DNA from: Promicromonospora sukumoe 327MFSha3.1
Lineage (GTDB): Bacteria; Actinomycetota; Actinomycetes; Actinomycetales; Cellulomonadaceae
Direction of reading: 5' to 3'
Length of the DNA: 64,000 nt
NCBI RefSeq assembly: GCF_000385135.1
Contig: NZ_ARQM01000013.1
Span: 285,289 to 349,288, forward strand
Shown: positions 34,085 through 43,266 of the stretch, piece after piece
Position numbering within the stretch: position 1 is the first letter of the stretch
Layout: the number at the start of each line of letters is the position of its first letter
The notes under the pieces: model-generated
Told to the model about the DNA's origin: nothing
What the model saw: the letters and a program-made list of their open reading frames with translations, nothing else
The model's database searches: none
Made by a program: the position numbers and the translations under genes

Positions 34085-36757
34085 ATGGCCTCCTCGCTCC
34101 CCGCAGCGCCGGCGGCGACCACGCGGCACTTCGCCGACGACCTCCGGCAGCGCTCGGACACCGCGCTCGCCGCGCTCCTGCGCGCCCGTCCTGATCTTGC
34201 CGCCCCCTCCCCCTCGACGCTCCGGTCGCTCGCGGCCCGCGCGTCCAGCCGCACCTCCCTCGAACGCGCCCTGGCCCGCGCCGACGCCCTGACCCTGCAG
34301 GTCCTGGAGGCGGTGCTCGCCCTCGAACCCGTCTTCCGCGCCCCGCCCGGCGGCGCCGACGCCGGCGGACCGCCGCTGCCCGGACCGCTCAGCCCCGAGG
34401 TGGTCACCTGGGCGCTGGGCGGTTCCGCGGACGACCGCTCCCTGGTGGAGGCGGCCGTGCACCGGGCCGTCGAGCAGGCCCTGCTGTGGGACGGCGGGCC
34501 GGGCACCGAGCAGAGCGACGGCCAGGGCTCCGACCGGGCCGCGGACCTGCGCACCTCGCCGGGCCTCGACGAGCTGCTCGGCCCCAACCCCGCGGGCCTG
34601 GGCCCGCACGTCGAGCCCGTGCCGGACGGCCTGGCCGAGGCGGTGGGCCGCTCGCTCGGCTCCGCCCCGGGCCGCACCGGCACGAACGCCACGGAGGCCG
34701 CGCTCGACACGCTCCTCGCCGACGCGCCCGGCGGAGCCCGCGCGATCCTCGACGCCCTCACCTGGGGACCGCCCGTCGGCGTCGTCCCGCCCGCGGGCTC
34801 CCGGCCACGGGACGCGGTGAACTGGCTGGTCACCGCGCACCTCCTGGTCCGGTCGGACGCGCGGCACGTGGTGCTGCCGCGACTGGTCGGGCTGGCCCTG
34901 CGCGGCGGCCACACCCACCGCGCGCCGCACACCCGGCCGCCCGAGCCGCAGGGCCGCACCGTGCCCACGGCCACCGCCGACGCCGAGGCCGCGAGCGCCG
35001 CCCTGGAGCTGGTGCGCCGCGTGCGCTTGCTGCGCCAGTCCTGGGACGACAGCCCGTCGTCCGTGCTGCGCGCCGGCGGCCTGGGCGTGCGCGACCTGCG
35101 CCGGATCGCCGCGCTGCTGGAGGCGGACGAGCCGGCGACGGCGTTCGTGGTCGAGGTCGCGGCACTGGCCGGCCTCGTGCGCGACGACGGTGAGGCGCCG
35201 CCGTCGTACGTGCCCACGGTGACCGACTGGGACGACCTGGACGACGCCGCCCGCTGGGCCCGGCTGGCCGAGGCCTGGCTGACGGCGCGGCGCGCGCCGT
35301 GGCTCGTGGGCTCCCGCGACGACAAGGGTGCGCTGCGCGCCCCGCTGTCGCCCGACCTGCAGCGGCCCTGGGTGCCGCGGCTGCGCCACAGCGTGCTCGG
35401 GGTGCTGGCGGCGGCCCGCGACGCGGACGCCGTGCTCGCGCCGACGCCGGACGCCGTGGTCGAGGTGCTGACCTGGCACACGCCGCGCTCGGTGCCGCCC
35501 GCCAGCGCGGTCGAGGGACTGCTGGCCGAGGCGGAGTGGCTGGGCGTGACGGGCGCGGGCGCGCTGTCGGCGCCAGGGCTGGCGCTGCTGGAGCAGGACG
35601 CGTCGGCCAACCGCACCGCGGGCTCGCCCGCCGGCCAGGAGCCGTCCGACGTCGCCGGGGTGCTGCGCGCGGTGCTCCCGCACGAGGTGGACGAGATCCT
35701 GCTCCAGGGCGACCTCACGGGGATCGTGCCGGGTCGGCCGTCGCGGGAGCTCGCGCGGCTCCTGGAGCGGTCCACGGACGTGGAGTCGCGCGGCGCGGCG
35801 ACGACGGTGCGGTTCAGCCCGGCGTCGGTCACGCGTGCGCTCGACCAGGGCGAGACGGCGGACGGCCTGCTCGACGAGCTCGCGCACCGCTCCCCCGTAC
35901 CCGTCCCGCAGCCCCTGGAGTACCTGGTCCGGGACACCGCGCGGCGGCACGGCGCGGTGCGGGTGGGTTCGGCGTCGGCGTACCTGCGGGCCGCCGACGC
36001 GACCGTGCTCGCCGGGCTGGAGCACGACCCGTCCCTCACGGGCCTCGGCCTGGTGCGGCTAGCGCCGACCGTGCTCGCGGCGTCCGTCCCCGCGGCCGCG
36101 CTGCACGAGGCGCTCCGCAGCCGCGGCCTGGTCTCGGCCCTGGAGGGGCCGGACGGCAGGGTCCTGGTGGCCCGGCGCGGCGTCACGGGCCGGGCCATAC
36201 CCGCCCCACGCTCGGCGGCGGCGATCCGGATGGGTTCCGCGGCCGACGTCGCGACGCGCGCCCCCGATCCCGAGGCCCTGGTCGCGGAGCTGCGGGCCGT
36301 CGAGGCGGCGGCCCGGGCCGGCGCCAGGGCCCGCGCGGACGCGGCCGAGGTGGCGCACTCCGTGGCGGCGCCCGGCGCCGTCCCCCTGCGCGGCTACCGC
36401 GTGGTGAGCCCCGCGGTCCCGGTGACCGCCGACGAGGTGACGGTGACGGCGCCACCCGAGCCCGCGCCGTCGTCGTCGAACGGGCCGGACGCGCCGCTCG
36501 ACGACGACCCGGGAACACAGCACCCCGCCGACGGGTTGGCACTCTTGCGCGACGCGCTCCGCGACGGCTCCACCGTGATCATCGAGGTGGCCGGACACAC
36601 CGGCCGGCTGGAGCGCCGCGAGCTGAAACCCCTGAACCTCGACGGCGGCAGGCTGCGCGCGCTCGACCCGGACCGTGAGGCCGAGCTGACGATCGCCGTC
36701 CACCGCATCGCGTCGGTCCTGCCGACGACACCACGCCCTGAGGCGAACCAGAACTGA
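34085..36757 (+). CDS. Helicase-associated (XPB/Ssl2-like N-terminal) domain protein
   Basis: 890-aa protein of the actinobacterial helicase C-3 (Helicase_C_3) group. It lacks Walker motifs. N-terminal HFADDLRQRSDTALAALLRARPDLAAPSPSTLRSLAARAS is the conserved start of the family, and the C-terminal third has LEYLVRDTARRHGAVRVGSASAYLRA, which aligns with the Ssl2/XPB-type helicase-associated region, followed by a low-complexity Ala/Pro segment and IEVAGHTGRLERRELKPLNLDGGRLRALD. ATG at 34085 follows a leaderless -10 box. Located 16 bp before xpb, so almost certainly an operon and a likely functional partner of the XPB helicase. Confidence 0.88.
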   Translation: MASSLPAAPAATTRHFADDLRQRSDTALAALLRARPDLAAPSPSTLRSLAARASSRTSLERALARADALTLQVLEAVLALEPVFRAPPGGADAGGPPLPGPLSPEVVTWALGGSADDRSLVEAAVHRAVEQALLWDGGPGTEQSDGQGSDRAADLRTSPGLDELLGPNPAGLGPHVEPVPDGLAEAVGRSLGSAPGRTGTNATEAALDTLLADAPGGARAILDALTWGPPVGVVPPAGSRPRDAVNWLVTAHLLVRSDARHVVLPRLVGLALRGGHTHRAPHTRPPEPQGRTVPTATADAEAASAALELVRRVRLLRQSWDDSPSSVLRAGGLGVRDLRRIAALLEADEPATAFVVEVAALAGLVRDDGEAPPSYVPTVTDWDDLDDAARWARLAEAWLTARRAPWLVGSRDDKGALRAPLSPDLQRPWVPRLRHSVLGVLAAARDADAVLAPTPDAVVEVLTWHTPRSVPPASAVEGLLAEAEWLGVTGAGALSAPGLALLEQDASANRTAGSPAGQEPSDVAGVLRAVLPHEVDEILLQGDLTGIVPGRPSRELARLLERSTDVESRGAATTVRFSPASVTRALDQGETADGLLDELAHRSPVPVPQPLEYLVRDTARRHGAVRVGSASAYLRAADATVLAGLEHDPSLTGLGLVRLAPTVLAASVPAAALHEALRSRGLVSALEGPDGRVLVARRGVTGRAIPAPRSAAAIRMGSAADVATRAPDPEALVAELRAVEAAARAGARARADAAEVAHSVAAPGAVPLRGYRVVSPAVPVTADEVTVTAPPEPAPSSSNGPDAPLDDDPGTQHPADGLALLRDALRDGSTVIIEVAGHTGRLERRELKPLNLDGGRLRALDPDREAELTIAVHRIASVLPTTPRPEANQN

Positions 36758-36773
36758 GACTGAGGGAGACCAC

Positions 36774-38471
36774 ATGCCCGACGGCCCGTTGATCGTGCAG
36801 AGTGACAAGACGCTCCTGCTGGAGGTCGACCACCCGAGCGCCGAGCAGGCGCGCCGCTCGATCGCGCCCTTCGCGGAGCTGGAGCGCGCGCCCGAGCACG
36901 TCCACACCTATCGCCTGACGGCGCTGGGCCTCTGGAACGCGCGCGCCGCCGGGCACGACGCCGAGCAGGTGGTGAACACGCTCATCGAGTTCAGCCGCTA
37001 CCCGGTGCCGCACGCGCTGCTGGTCGACGTCGCCGAGACGATGTCCCGGTACGGCCGCCTGCAGCTCGCGCAGGACCCGGCGCACGGCCTGGTGCTGCGC
37101 ACCACCGACCGCGCGGTCCTGGCCGAGGTGCTCAAGTCGAAGCGCACCGCGGGCCTGGTCGGCGCGCGGATCGACGAGTCCACCGTGACGGTGCACCCCT
37201 CCGAGCGCGGTCACCTCAAGCAGGTGCTGGTCAAGCTCGGCTGGCCGGCCGAGGACCTCGCGGGCTACGTCGACGGCGAGAAGCACCCCATCGAGCTGAG
37301 CCCCACCACCCACCCCCGGACGCCGCACGAGCAGGCGGCCCCGTGGGAGATGCGGCCCTACCAGGCGCAGGCCGTGGACGGCTTCTGGCACGGCGGCTCG
37401 GGCGTCGTGGTGCTGCCCTGCGGCGCCGGCAAGACGATCGTCGGCGCGGGCGCCATGGCCAAGTCGGGCACCACCACGCTGATCCTGGTGACGAACACCG
37501 TCAGCGCGCGCCAGTGGCGCGACGAGCTGGTGCGACGCACCACGCTGACCGAGGACGAGATCGGCGAGTACTCCGGCACCAAGAAGGAGATCAAGCCGGT
37601 CACCATCGCCACCTACCAGGTGCTCACCACCAAGCGGAAGGGCGTCTACACGCACCTCGAGCTGCTCGACGCCCGCGACTGGGGCCTCGTCCTGTACGAC
37701 GAGGTGCACCTGCTGCCCGCGCCGGTCTTCCGCATGACGGCGGACCTGCAGGCGCGCCGCCGGCTCGGCCTGACCGCCACGCTGGTGCGCGAGGACGGGC
37801 GCGAGGACGAGGTGTTCAGCCTGATCGGGCCCAAGCGGTTCGACGCGCCGTGGAAGGACATCGAGGCGCAGGGCTACATCGCGCCCGCAGACTGCGTCGA
37901 GGTGCGCCTCACGCTCCCGGAGTCCGAGCGGATGACCTACGCGACGGCCGAGACGGAGGACAAGTACCGGCTGGCCGCGTCGGCGTCGGGCAAGAAGAAG
38001 GTGGTGGAGCAGATCGTGGCGCGCCACCCCGACGACCAGGTGCTGGTCATCGGGCAGTACATCGACCAGCTCGAGGAGCTGGCCGAGCACCTCGGGGCGC
38101 CGATCATCACCGGGCAGACCACCAACAAGGAGCGGCAGCGGCTGTTCGGGGCGTTCCGCGAGGGCGAGATCAGCCGGCTCGTGGTGAGCAAGGTCGCCAA
38201 CTACTCGGTGGACCTGCCGGAGGCGTCCGTCGCCATCCAGGTGTCGGGGTCCTTCGGGTCGCGGCAGGAGGAGGCGCAGCGGCTCGGGCGCATCATGCGG
38301 CCCAAGGCCGACGGGCGCACCGCGCACTTCTACGCCGTGGTCGCGCGGGACACCGTCGACCAGGACTTCGCGGCCCACCGGCAGCGGTTCCTGGCCGAGC
38401 AGGGGTACGCGTACCGCATCGTGGACGCCGAGGACCTGGACGGCTCGCCGGCCGATTCGACGGCCCCCTGA
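36774..38471 (+). CDS. DNA repair helicase XPB (bacterial type)
   Basis: 565-aa superfamily 2 3'-5' DNA helicase homologous to eukaryotic XPB. The N-terminal DRD-like region (about 1-180) precedes the helicase core: MRPYQAQAVDGFW (Q motif), LPCGAGKTIVGAG with Walker A Lys220, DEVH box YDEVHLLPA with Asp309, GLTATLVREDGREDEV containing the RED motif, and RLGRIMRPK (motif VI). The RED and ThM-like elements are hallmarks of XPB. GAGGGAGACC precedes the ATG. Bacterial XPB helicases are found in mycobacteria and relatives; their role in nucleotide excision repair is inferred from homology. Confidence 0.95.
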   Translation: MPDGPLIVQSDKTLLLEVDHPSAEQARRSIAPFAELERAPEHVHTYRLTALGLWNARAAGHDAEQVVNTLIEFSRYPVPHALLVDVAETMSRYGRLQLAQDPAHGLVLRTTDRAVLAEVLKSKRTAGLVGARIDESTVTVHPSERGHLKQVLVKLGWPAEDLAGYVDGEKHPIELSPTTHPRTPHEQAAPWEMRPYQAQAVDGFWHGGSGVVVLPCGAGKTIVGAGAMAKSGTTTLILVTNTVSARQWRDELVRRTTLTEDEIGEYSGTKKEIKPVTIATYQVLTTKRKGVYTHLELLDARDWGLVLYDEVHLLPAPVFRMTADLQARRRLGLTATLVREDGREDEVFSLIGPKRFDAPWKDIEAQGYIAPADCVEVRLTLPESERMTYATAETEDKYRLAASASGKKKVVEQIVARHPDDQVLVIGQYIDQLEELAEHLGAPIITGQTTNKERQRLFGAFREGEISRLVVSKVANYSVDLPEASVAIQVSGSFGSRQEEAQRLGRIMRPKADGRTAHFYAVVARDTVDQDFAAHRQRFLAEQGYAYRIVDAEDLDGSPADSTAP

Positions 38472-38489
38472 CATTCACCCTGATCAGGA

Positions 38490-38547
38490 CGTGAAAATAC
38501 CCTTCACGCTGGGCATTCACCTGAGGATTCGTTGCACATACGCAACG
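38490..38547. promoter_or_regulatory. Palindrome-rich upstream region of TPM gene
   Basis: Two inverted repeats: CGTGAA-N7-TTCACG (38490-38508) and CGTTGC-N6-GCAACG (38530-38547). CATTCACC also occurs twice (about 38472 and 38515). They may be regulator sites; which protein binds is unknown. Confidence 0.5.
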
Positions 38548-38581
38548 TTTGGGCCTCCGATTGCGATGTGTCGGACCCGGG

Positions 38582-40876
38582 GTGACGATCAGGGACGTGA
38601 TCGAGTCCCGAGCAAGAGCCGAGCACTCCCACGATCCCGGCACGCGCGTTTCCGGGGGCTGGGTCATCGTGGCGTTCGCCGGCCTGGTCGGCGTGGTCCT
38701 GGCGGCCACGTCCCAGGCCGCCAACGCGACCGTCGTCCGGCCCGCCGAGCCGCTGCCGTCCGTGTCGCCCCGCCTCACGGCCGCGATGCAGGCGGAGCTC
38801 ATGAAGGACGTGCTGCCGGCCTCGCCGCCGATCACGCTCACGGACGCCGTGACCGACGGCGCGGGCGTGCTCACCGACGCCGAGCGCCAGGACGTGCTGG
38901 ACGCCGTGGACCGGCTCGCCGACGAGACCGACCTGCGCATGTTCGTGGTGTACATCGAGAGCTTCGACGGCACCGACCCGGTGGACTGGGCCAATGCGAG
39001 CGCGAACCAGTCCGGGCTCCGCACCGACGACCTGCTCCTCGCGATCGCCACCGCGGACGGCGAGTTCGGCCTGTCCGCGGACAGCAACGTGACACTCACC
39101 GAGGGCCAGCTCCGGCAGGTCGACGGCGCCGTCACGGCCGCCCTCGAGGACGAGCAGTGGGCCCCGGCCGCCACCGACGCCGCCGACACCGTCCGCCAGG
39201 GAGCCGGCAGCGCCACCAGCCCGCTCCTCGTGGCGGGCATCGTCCTGGCGGCGGTGCTGCTGCTGGTCGCGCTCGGGTTCGTGCTGTGGCGGTTCGCGGT
39301 GCCCCGGCTGCGCCCGCTCCTCGCCCAGCTCCGGGACCGCACCCCGGTGGCCGTCGCCCCGGCCGCGGGCGCCTTCGCCGACCTGACCCTGGACGAGCTG
39401 GACGAGCGCGCCGCCGCCGCACTGGTCGGCATCGACGACGCGCTCAAGACCTCCGAGCAGGAGCTCGGCTTCGCCCGCTCGGAGCTCGGCGCCGACGCGA
39501 CGCGGGACTTCGAGCTGATCCTCGCGGGGGCCGCCGGCGACGTCCGCGAGGCGTTCGCGATCCGGCAGGCGCTCGACGTCGAGCGGGAGGGCGCGTCGGC
39601 CGGTACGCCCGTGGCCCCCGCCGGTGCTGTCGTGGCTGCCGGCACTGCCGGGAGCGATGAGGAGGGCGAGGCCGGCGCGGACGCCGCGCAGCCCGAGGCC
39701 CCCGAGTCCCCCGAGGACGCCGCCCGCCGCGAGCGCCTGGCCCGGATCATCGCGCTGTGCGATGCCGCAGCGGACACACTCGACGCACGTACCCGCGCGT
39801 TCGACGACCTGCGCCGCCTGCAGCAGCGCGCCGCCGAGCTGCTGGCCGACGTCGTGACCCGCGAGGCCGAGCTGTCCCAGCGGGTCGCGGCCACGCGGAG
39901 CCTGCTGACCCAGCTCGACCGGCGGTACCCGACGGGGCCGCTGGCGACCATCGTGGGCAACCCCGAGCAGGCGGAGCTGCTGCTGGCCAACGCCAAGGAG
40001 GCCGCGGCCGCGGGGAACTCGGCGCTGGCCGCCGGGCAGAAGGCCGTCGCGGTGGCGCACGCCCGCGGCGCGCAGAACGCGCTGGGGCAGGCCGCCGTGC
40101 TGCTGGACGCCGTGGACGCCACCGCCCTGCACCTGCGCGACGCCGTGAGCCGGCTCGACAAGTCGATCGCCTCGCTCACGCAGGACGTGGCCTCCGCGAA
40201 GGCCGTCGAGGGCGACCTGCGGGTCACCCTCGCGCGCGCCGCCGCCCAGGCCTCGCTCAAGCACGTCGAGGTGACCCGGCAGGGCGGCGACCCGCTGGCC
40301 GGGCTGCAGCGCATCGCCACGGCGGAGGCGGCCCTGGACGCCGCGCTGGCGTCCGTCCGGGACAACACCGAGGTCAAGGCCCGGGCGTCCGCGCTGGTCC
40401 GCGACACCCTGGTCCGGGTCGACGCGCAGCTGCGCCAGACCGGCGACTTCGTCGCCACCCGCCGCGGCGCCGTCGGCGCGACGGCGCGCACGCGGCTCGC
40501 CGAGGCGGTCCGCCTGGCCGACGTCGCACGCACCCTGCACCCGACCGACCCGACCGCGGCGCTGGGCGAGGCCCAGGATGCGAGCGCAATGGTCCGGGAG
40601 GCCGCCCGGCTGGCCCGCGAGGACGCGGACGCCGTCGTGGCGGCGGCCGCCGCGGCCGAGCCCGACGCCGAGGGCACCGACGCGAACGGGCCGATCACCG
40701 GCGGCATGATGCTCGGCGGCATCCTGCTCGACCCGAACCTCGTGCGGTCCCGCAAGCGCGCCCACACGGCGCGCATCGGCGGCGGGTTCGGCGGGGGCGG
40801 CTTCGGCGGCGGCCGCCCGGCCGCGCACCGCAAGCTGGGCACGGTCCGGGCGTGGTGGCCGGCGTCCGCTCGCTGA
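38582..40876 (+). CDS. TPM-domain membrane protein
   Basis: 764 aa. N-terminal signal/anchor (GGWVIVAFAGLVGVVLAATSQAANA, about 20-45), then a TPM domain (about 85-215: VTDGAGVLTDAERQDVLDAVDRLADETDLRMFVVYIESFDG, LLLAIATADGEFGLSAD), a transmembrane helix near 220-245 and a long Ala/Leu-rich helical region with predicted coiled coils. The C-terminus is Gly-rich (GGGFGGGGFGGGRP), typical of TPM proteins. TPM domains occur in phosphatase-like and photosystem-repair proteins; the bacterial role is unclear. The start is uncertain; GTG at 38582 or the in-frame TTG at 38549 are options. Confidence 0.82.
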   Translation: MTIRDVIESRARAEHSHDPGTRVSGGWVIVAFAGLVGVVLAATSQAANATVVRPAEPLPSVSPRLTAAMQAELMKDVLPASPPITLTDAVTDGAGVLTDAERQDVLDAVDRLADETDLRMFVVYIESFDGTDPVDWANASANQSGLRTDDLLLAIATADGEFGLSADSNVTLTEGQLRQVDGAVTAALEDEQWAPAATDAADTVRQGAGSATSPLLVAGIVLAAVLLLVALGFVLWRFAVPRLRPLLAQLRDRTPVAVAPAAGAFADLTLDELDERAAAALVGIDDALKTSEQELGFARSELGADATRDFELILAGAAGDVREAFAIRQALDVEREGASAGTPVAPAGAVVAAGTAGSDEEGEAGADAAQPEAPESPEDAARRERLARIIALCDAAADTLDARTRAFDDLRRLQQRAAELLADVVTREAELSQRVAATRSLLTQLDRRYPTGPLATIVGNPEQAELLLANAKEAAAAGNSALAAGQKAVAVAHARGAQNALGQAAVLLDAVDATALHLRDAVSRLDKSIASLTQDVASAKAVEGDLRVTLARAAAQASLKHVEVTRQGGDPLAGLQRIATAEAALDAALASVRDNTEVKARASALVRDTLVRVDAQLRQTGDFVATRRGAVGATARTRLAEAVRLADVARTLHPTDPTAALGEAQDASAMVREAARLAREDADAVVAAAAAAEPDAEGTDANGPITGGMMLGGILLDPNLVRSRKRAHTARIGGGFGGGGFGGGRPAAHRKLGTVRAWWPASAR

Positions 40877-40987
40877 CGACGGCAGGATCACGGATCAGGA
40901 TGGGCGAAAGGTCGGGTTTTCGGTAGTTTTACGCTGCCGACAACCCAGCCTCTGCCGTTCGCACGGATCACCCCTCCGGAGTACACG

Positions 40988-41791
40988 TTGAAGAAGTTCG
41001 CGCTGCCCGCCGTCCTGCTCCTCACCCCGCTGCTCGCCTCGTGCGGCGCCAGCCCGGCCGCGGACGACGCAGCCACCGCAGGCCCGCCACCCGGCCTGGG
41101 CGGAGAGGTGCACTGGTCGTACGACGGCGCGGAGGGCCCGGCCGAGTGGGGGCACCTGTCCACCGACTTCGAGGCGTGCTCGACCGGCAACGCCCAATCG
41201 CCCATCGACCTGCCCGCCCATGCCGACCAGAAGGCGGCGGAGCAGCCGACGATCACGTCGTCCCCGACCGTCGGCGAGTCGGTCGACACGGGCCACACCG
41301 TCCAGCTCGTACCCGAGAGCGGGGCGTCGGCCGTCGAGTGGGACGGCACCGAGTTCACGCTCGCCCAGACGCACTTCCACGTGCCGTCGGAGCACACGGT
41401 CGAGGGCGAGGCGACGGCCGCCGAGTTCCACCTGGTCCACACCGCCGCCGACGGGCACACGCTCGTGATCGGAGTCCTCGCCGAGGAGGGTGCGGAGAAT
41501 GCGGCGTGGCAGCCGTTCGTCGAGGGCGCGGCGACGCCGGGCACCACCGATCTGCCGCTCGACGTCGCGGCGATGCTCCCGGAGGACCCCACCTACGAGG
41601 CGTACGAGGGCAGCCTGACGACGCCGCCGTGCACCGAGGGCGTCCAGTGGGTCGTCTACACGACGCCGGTCGAGCTGTCGGCCGACCAGATCGCCGTGCT
41701 CGACAAGGCGTCGCACGGGCACAACGCCCGCCCGACGCTGCCCCAGGCCGGCCGCACCCCGTACGAGGGCACGCTCGCCCTGGGCGAGTAG
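40988..41791 (+). CDS. Alpha-carbonic anhydrase, lipoprotein
   Basis: 267-aa exported enzyme that interconverts CO2 and bicarbonate. A signal peptide with lipobox LLASC (Cys at about 19) anchors it outside the membrane. The alpha-CA zinc ligands are present: His129 and His131 in THFHVPSEH and His148 in EFHLVH. QSPID and EGSLTTPPCTEGVQW (C-terminal conserved block) confirm the family. TTG start at 40988 has a GGAG-type ribosome-binding site about 6 nt upstream. Unlike plant or animal forms, it is a short bacterial version. Adjacent genes give no functional hint. Confidence 0.93.
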   Translation: MKKFALPAVLLLTPLLASCGASPAADDAATAGPPPGLGGEVHWSYDGAEGPAEWGHLSTDFEACSTGNAQSPIDLPAHADQKAAEQPTITSSPTVGESVDTGHTVQLVPESGASAVEWDGTEFTLAQTHFHVPSEHTVEGEATAAEFHLVHTAADGHTLVIGVLAEEGAENAAWQPFVEGAATPGTTDLPLDVAAMLPEDPTYEAYEGSLTTPPCTEGVQWVVYTTPVELSADQIAVLDKASHGHNARPTLPQAGRTPYEGTLALGE

Positions 41792-41806
41792 CGCGGGGCC
41801 AGCGAC

Positions 41807-42400
41807 CTACAGGTAACGCAGCGGGTCGAACTCCTCGATGGGGATGATCCGGACACGCGGCAGCATGGTTGTGAAGGCGTCGGCGTCGCCCTCGAGGTCG
41901 TACATGACCAGGCCGCGCTGCTCCAGGTCCGTGAACCGGGCGTTGACGAACTCGCGGAAGCCCAGCAGACCGACGCGGCGGTCGTCGTCGGCCAGCAGCG
42001 CCTCGATCTGCGGCAGGAAGTCGCCGTCGTGGCTCGCGAGCAGCACGTCGCCCGGCCGGTCCAGCAGCGCGTCGAGGGTGCGCTGGATACCGACGTCGAC
42101 GACCTTCTCCGAGCCCTGCGCGGCCAGGGGGATCGGCTTGTAGCCCATGGCGAGCAGTGCCTGGACGAACGGCATCGGCATCTGGCCGGACGTCGCGTTC
42201 AGGAAGAACAGCGGCACGACCTCCTGCGACCAGACCTTCTCGGCGAACGAGGAGATGCGGTCCCAGCGGGGGCGCTCCTCCGGGGCCGGCCGGCGGTTCA
42301 GCACGTTCATGCCGAGCGTGGCGTCGATGTTCTCACCGTCGACGATGAGATACGTGCGCCGGGGCGTCTGTCCGGGCTCCTGCGGGGACGGTGCTGACAT
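41807..42400 (-). CDS. NYN-domain (LabA/PIN-like) putative ribonuclease
   Basis: 197-aa protein with a NYN domain (PIN-like nuclease fold). Conserved acidic clusters are YLIVDGENIDATLG (Asp at about 21), KVVDVGIQRTLDALL and DVLLASHDGDFLPQIEALL, the typical metal-ligand positions. PVPLFFLNATSG-like middle strands fit. In bacteria NYN proteins cleave RNA or are thought to regulate it. ATG at 42400 follows a TAGGCT -10 box at leaderless distance. Short gap to carbonic anhydrase but opposite strand. The substrate is unknown. Confidence 0.87.
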   Translation of the reverse strand: MSAPSPQEPGQTPRRTYLIVDGENIDATLGMNVLNRRPAPEERPRWDRISSFAEKVWSQEVVPLFFLNATSGQMPMPFVQALLAMGYKPIPLAAQGSEKVVDVGIQRTLDALLDRPGDVLLASHDGDFLPQIEALLADDDRRVGLLGFREFVNARFTDLEQRGLVMYDLEGDADAFTTMLPRVRIIPIEEFDPLRYL

Positions 42401-42407
42401 GCGACAC

Positions 42408-42413
42408 AGCCTA
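42408..42413 (-). promoter_or_regulatory. -10 box of leaderless NYN gene
   Basis: TAGGCT on the minus strand, then 7 nt to the ATG at 42400. Confidence 0.6.
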
Positions 42414-42502
42414 GGCCGTGTGGCGGCAATCGCGGAGCCGAACCCTGACCGGACGGTCAGCCGGTGCCCCGGGAGGCGGTCCGGGCGATTTCCCGGGCGA
42501 AA

Positions 42503-42523
42503 CTCAGGCAGCCTTCAGGAAGC
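42503..42523. promoter_or_regulatory. Direct repeats upstream of response regulator gene
   Basis: CTCAGGCAGC (42503-42512) and TTCAGGAAGC (42514-42523), spaced 11 bp, typical of an OmpR-type response regulator box. They lie immediately upstream of the -10-like CACACT, so probably an autoregulatory site. Confidence 0.55.
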
Positions 42524-42528
42524 GGCCG

Positions 42529-42534
42529 CACACT
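42529..42534 (+). promoter_or_regulatory. -10-like box of two-component operon
   Basis: CACACT, then 6 nt to the ATG at 42541, consistent with leaderless initiation. Confidence 0.45.
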
Positions 42535-42540
42535 GGAAAC

Positions 42541-43266
42541 ATGGCTACTCCCGAGGCGCGTCTGGTCGTCGTGGACGACGAACCGAACATCCGCGAGCTC
42601 CTGTCCACGTCCCTCCGCTTCGCGGGCTTCGAGGTCCATGCCGCCGCGGACGGCAACGGCGCGCTCCAGCTGGTCCGCGACGTCGAGCCGGACCTCGTGG
42701 TGCTCGACGTGATGCTCCCGGACATGGACGGTTTCACGGTCACGCGCCGTATGCGGGCGACCGGCCGGCACACCCCCGTCGTCTTCCTGACCGCCAAGGA
42801 CGACACGCAGGACAAGGTGCAGGGCCTGACCGTGGGCGGCGACGACTACGTGACCAAGCCGTTCAGCCTGGAGGAGGTCGTGGCCAGGATCCGCGCGGTG
42901 CTGCGCCGCACGGGCGTGCCCGCCCCCGAGGAGGAGGCCGTGCTGCACGTCGGCGACCTCGAGATGGACGAGGACTCGCACGAGGTGCGCCGGGCCGGCG
43001 TCGAGGTGGACCTGTCCCCCACCGAGTTCAAGCTGCTGCGGTACCTCATGCTCAACTCCGGCCGGGTCCTGTCCAAGGCACAGATCCTGGACCACGTGTG
43101 GCAGTACGACTGGGGCGGCGACGCGAACATCGTCGAGTCCTACATCTCGTACCTGCGGCGCAAGATCGACACGCTCGAGGTCGGGGGCGAGACCCTGCCC
43201 CCGCTGATCCACACCAAGCGGGGCGTCGGGTACCTGCTGCGTGCCCCGCAGCCCGTCCGTGCTTAA
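42541..43266 (+). CDS. OmpR-family response regulator
   Basis: 241-aa two-component regulator. Receiver domain about 5-118 with acidic pocket (VVDDEPNIRELL), phosphoacceptor Asp56 (VVLDVMLP), switch Thr (VFLTAKDD) and Lys (YVTKPFSLEEV). Linker, then winged-helix DNA-binding domain about 140-235 (DLSPTEFKLLRYLMLNSGRVLSKAQILDHVW, VESYISYLRRKID, IHTKRGVGYLLRAP). Similar to TcrA/MprA-type regulators of actinobacteria. ATG at 42541 follows a CACACT box at leaderless spacing. The histidine kinase gene overlaps its end, forming a pair. Confidence 0.94.
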   Translation: MATPEARLVVVDDEPNIRELLSTSLRFAGFEVHAAADGNGALQLVRDVEPDLVVLDVMLPDMDGFTVTRRMRATGRHTPVVFLTAKDDTQDKVQGLTVGGDDYVTKPFSLEEVVARIRAVLRRTGVPAPEEEAVLHVGDLEMDEDSHEVRRAGVEVDLSPTEFKLLRYLMLNSGRVLSKAQILDHVWQYDWGGDANIVESYISYLRRKIDTLEVGGETLPPLIHTKRGVGYLLRAPQPVRA

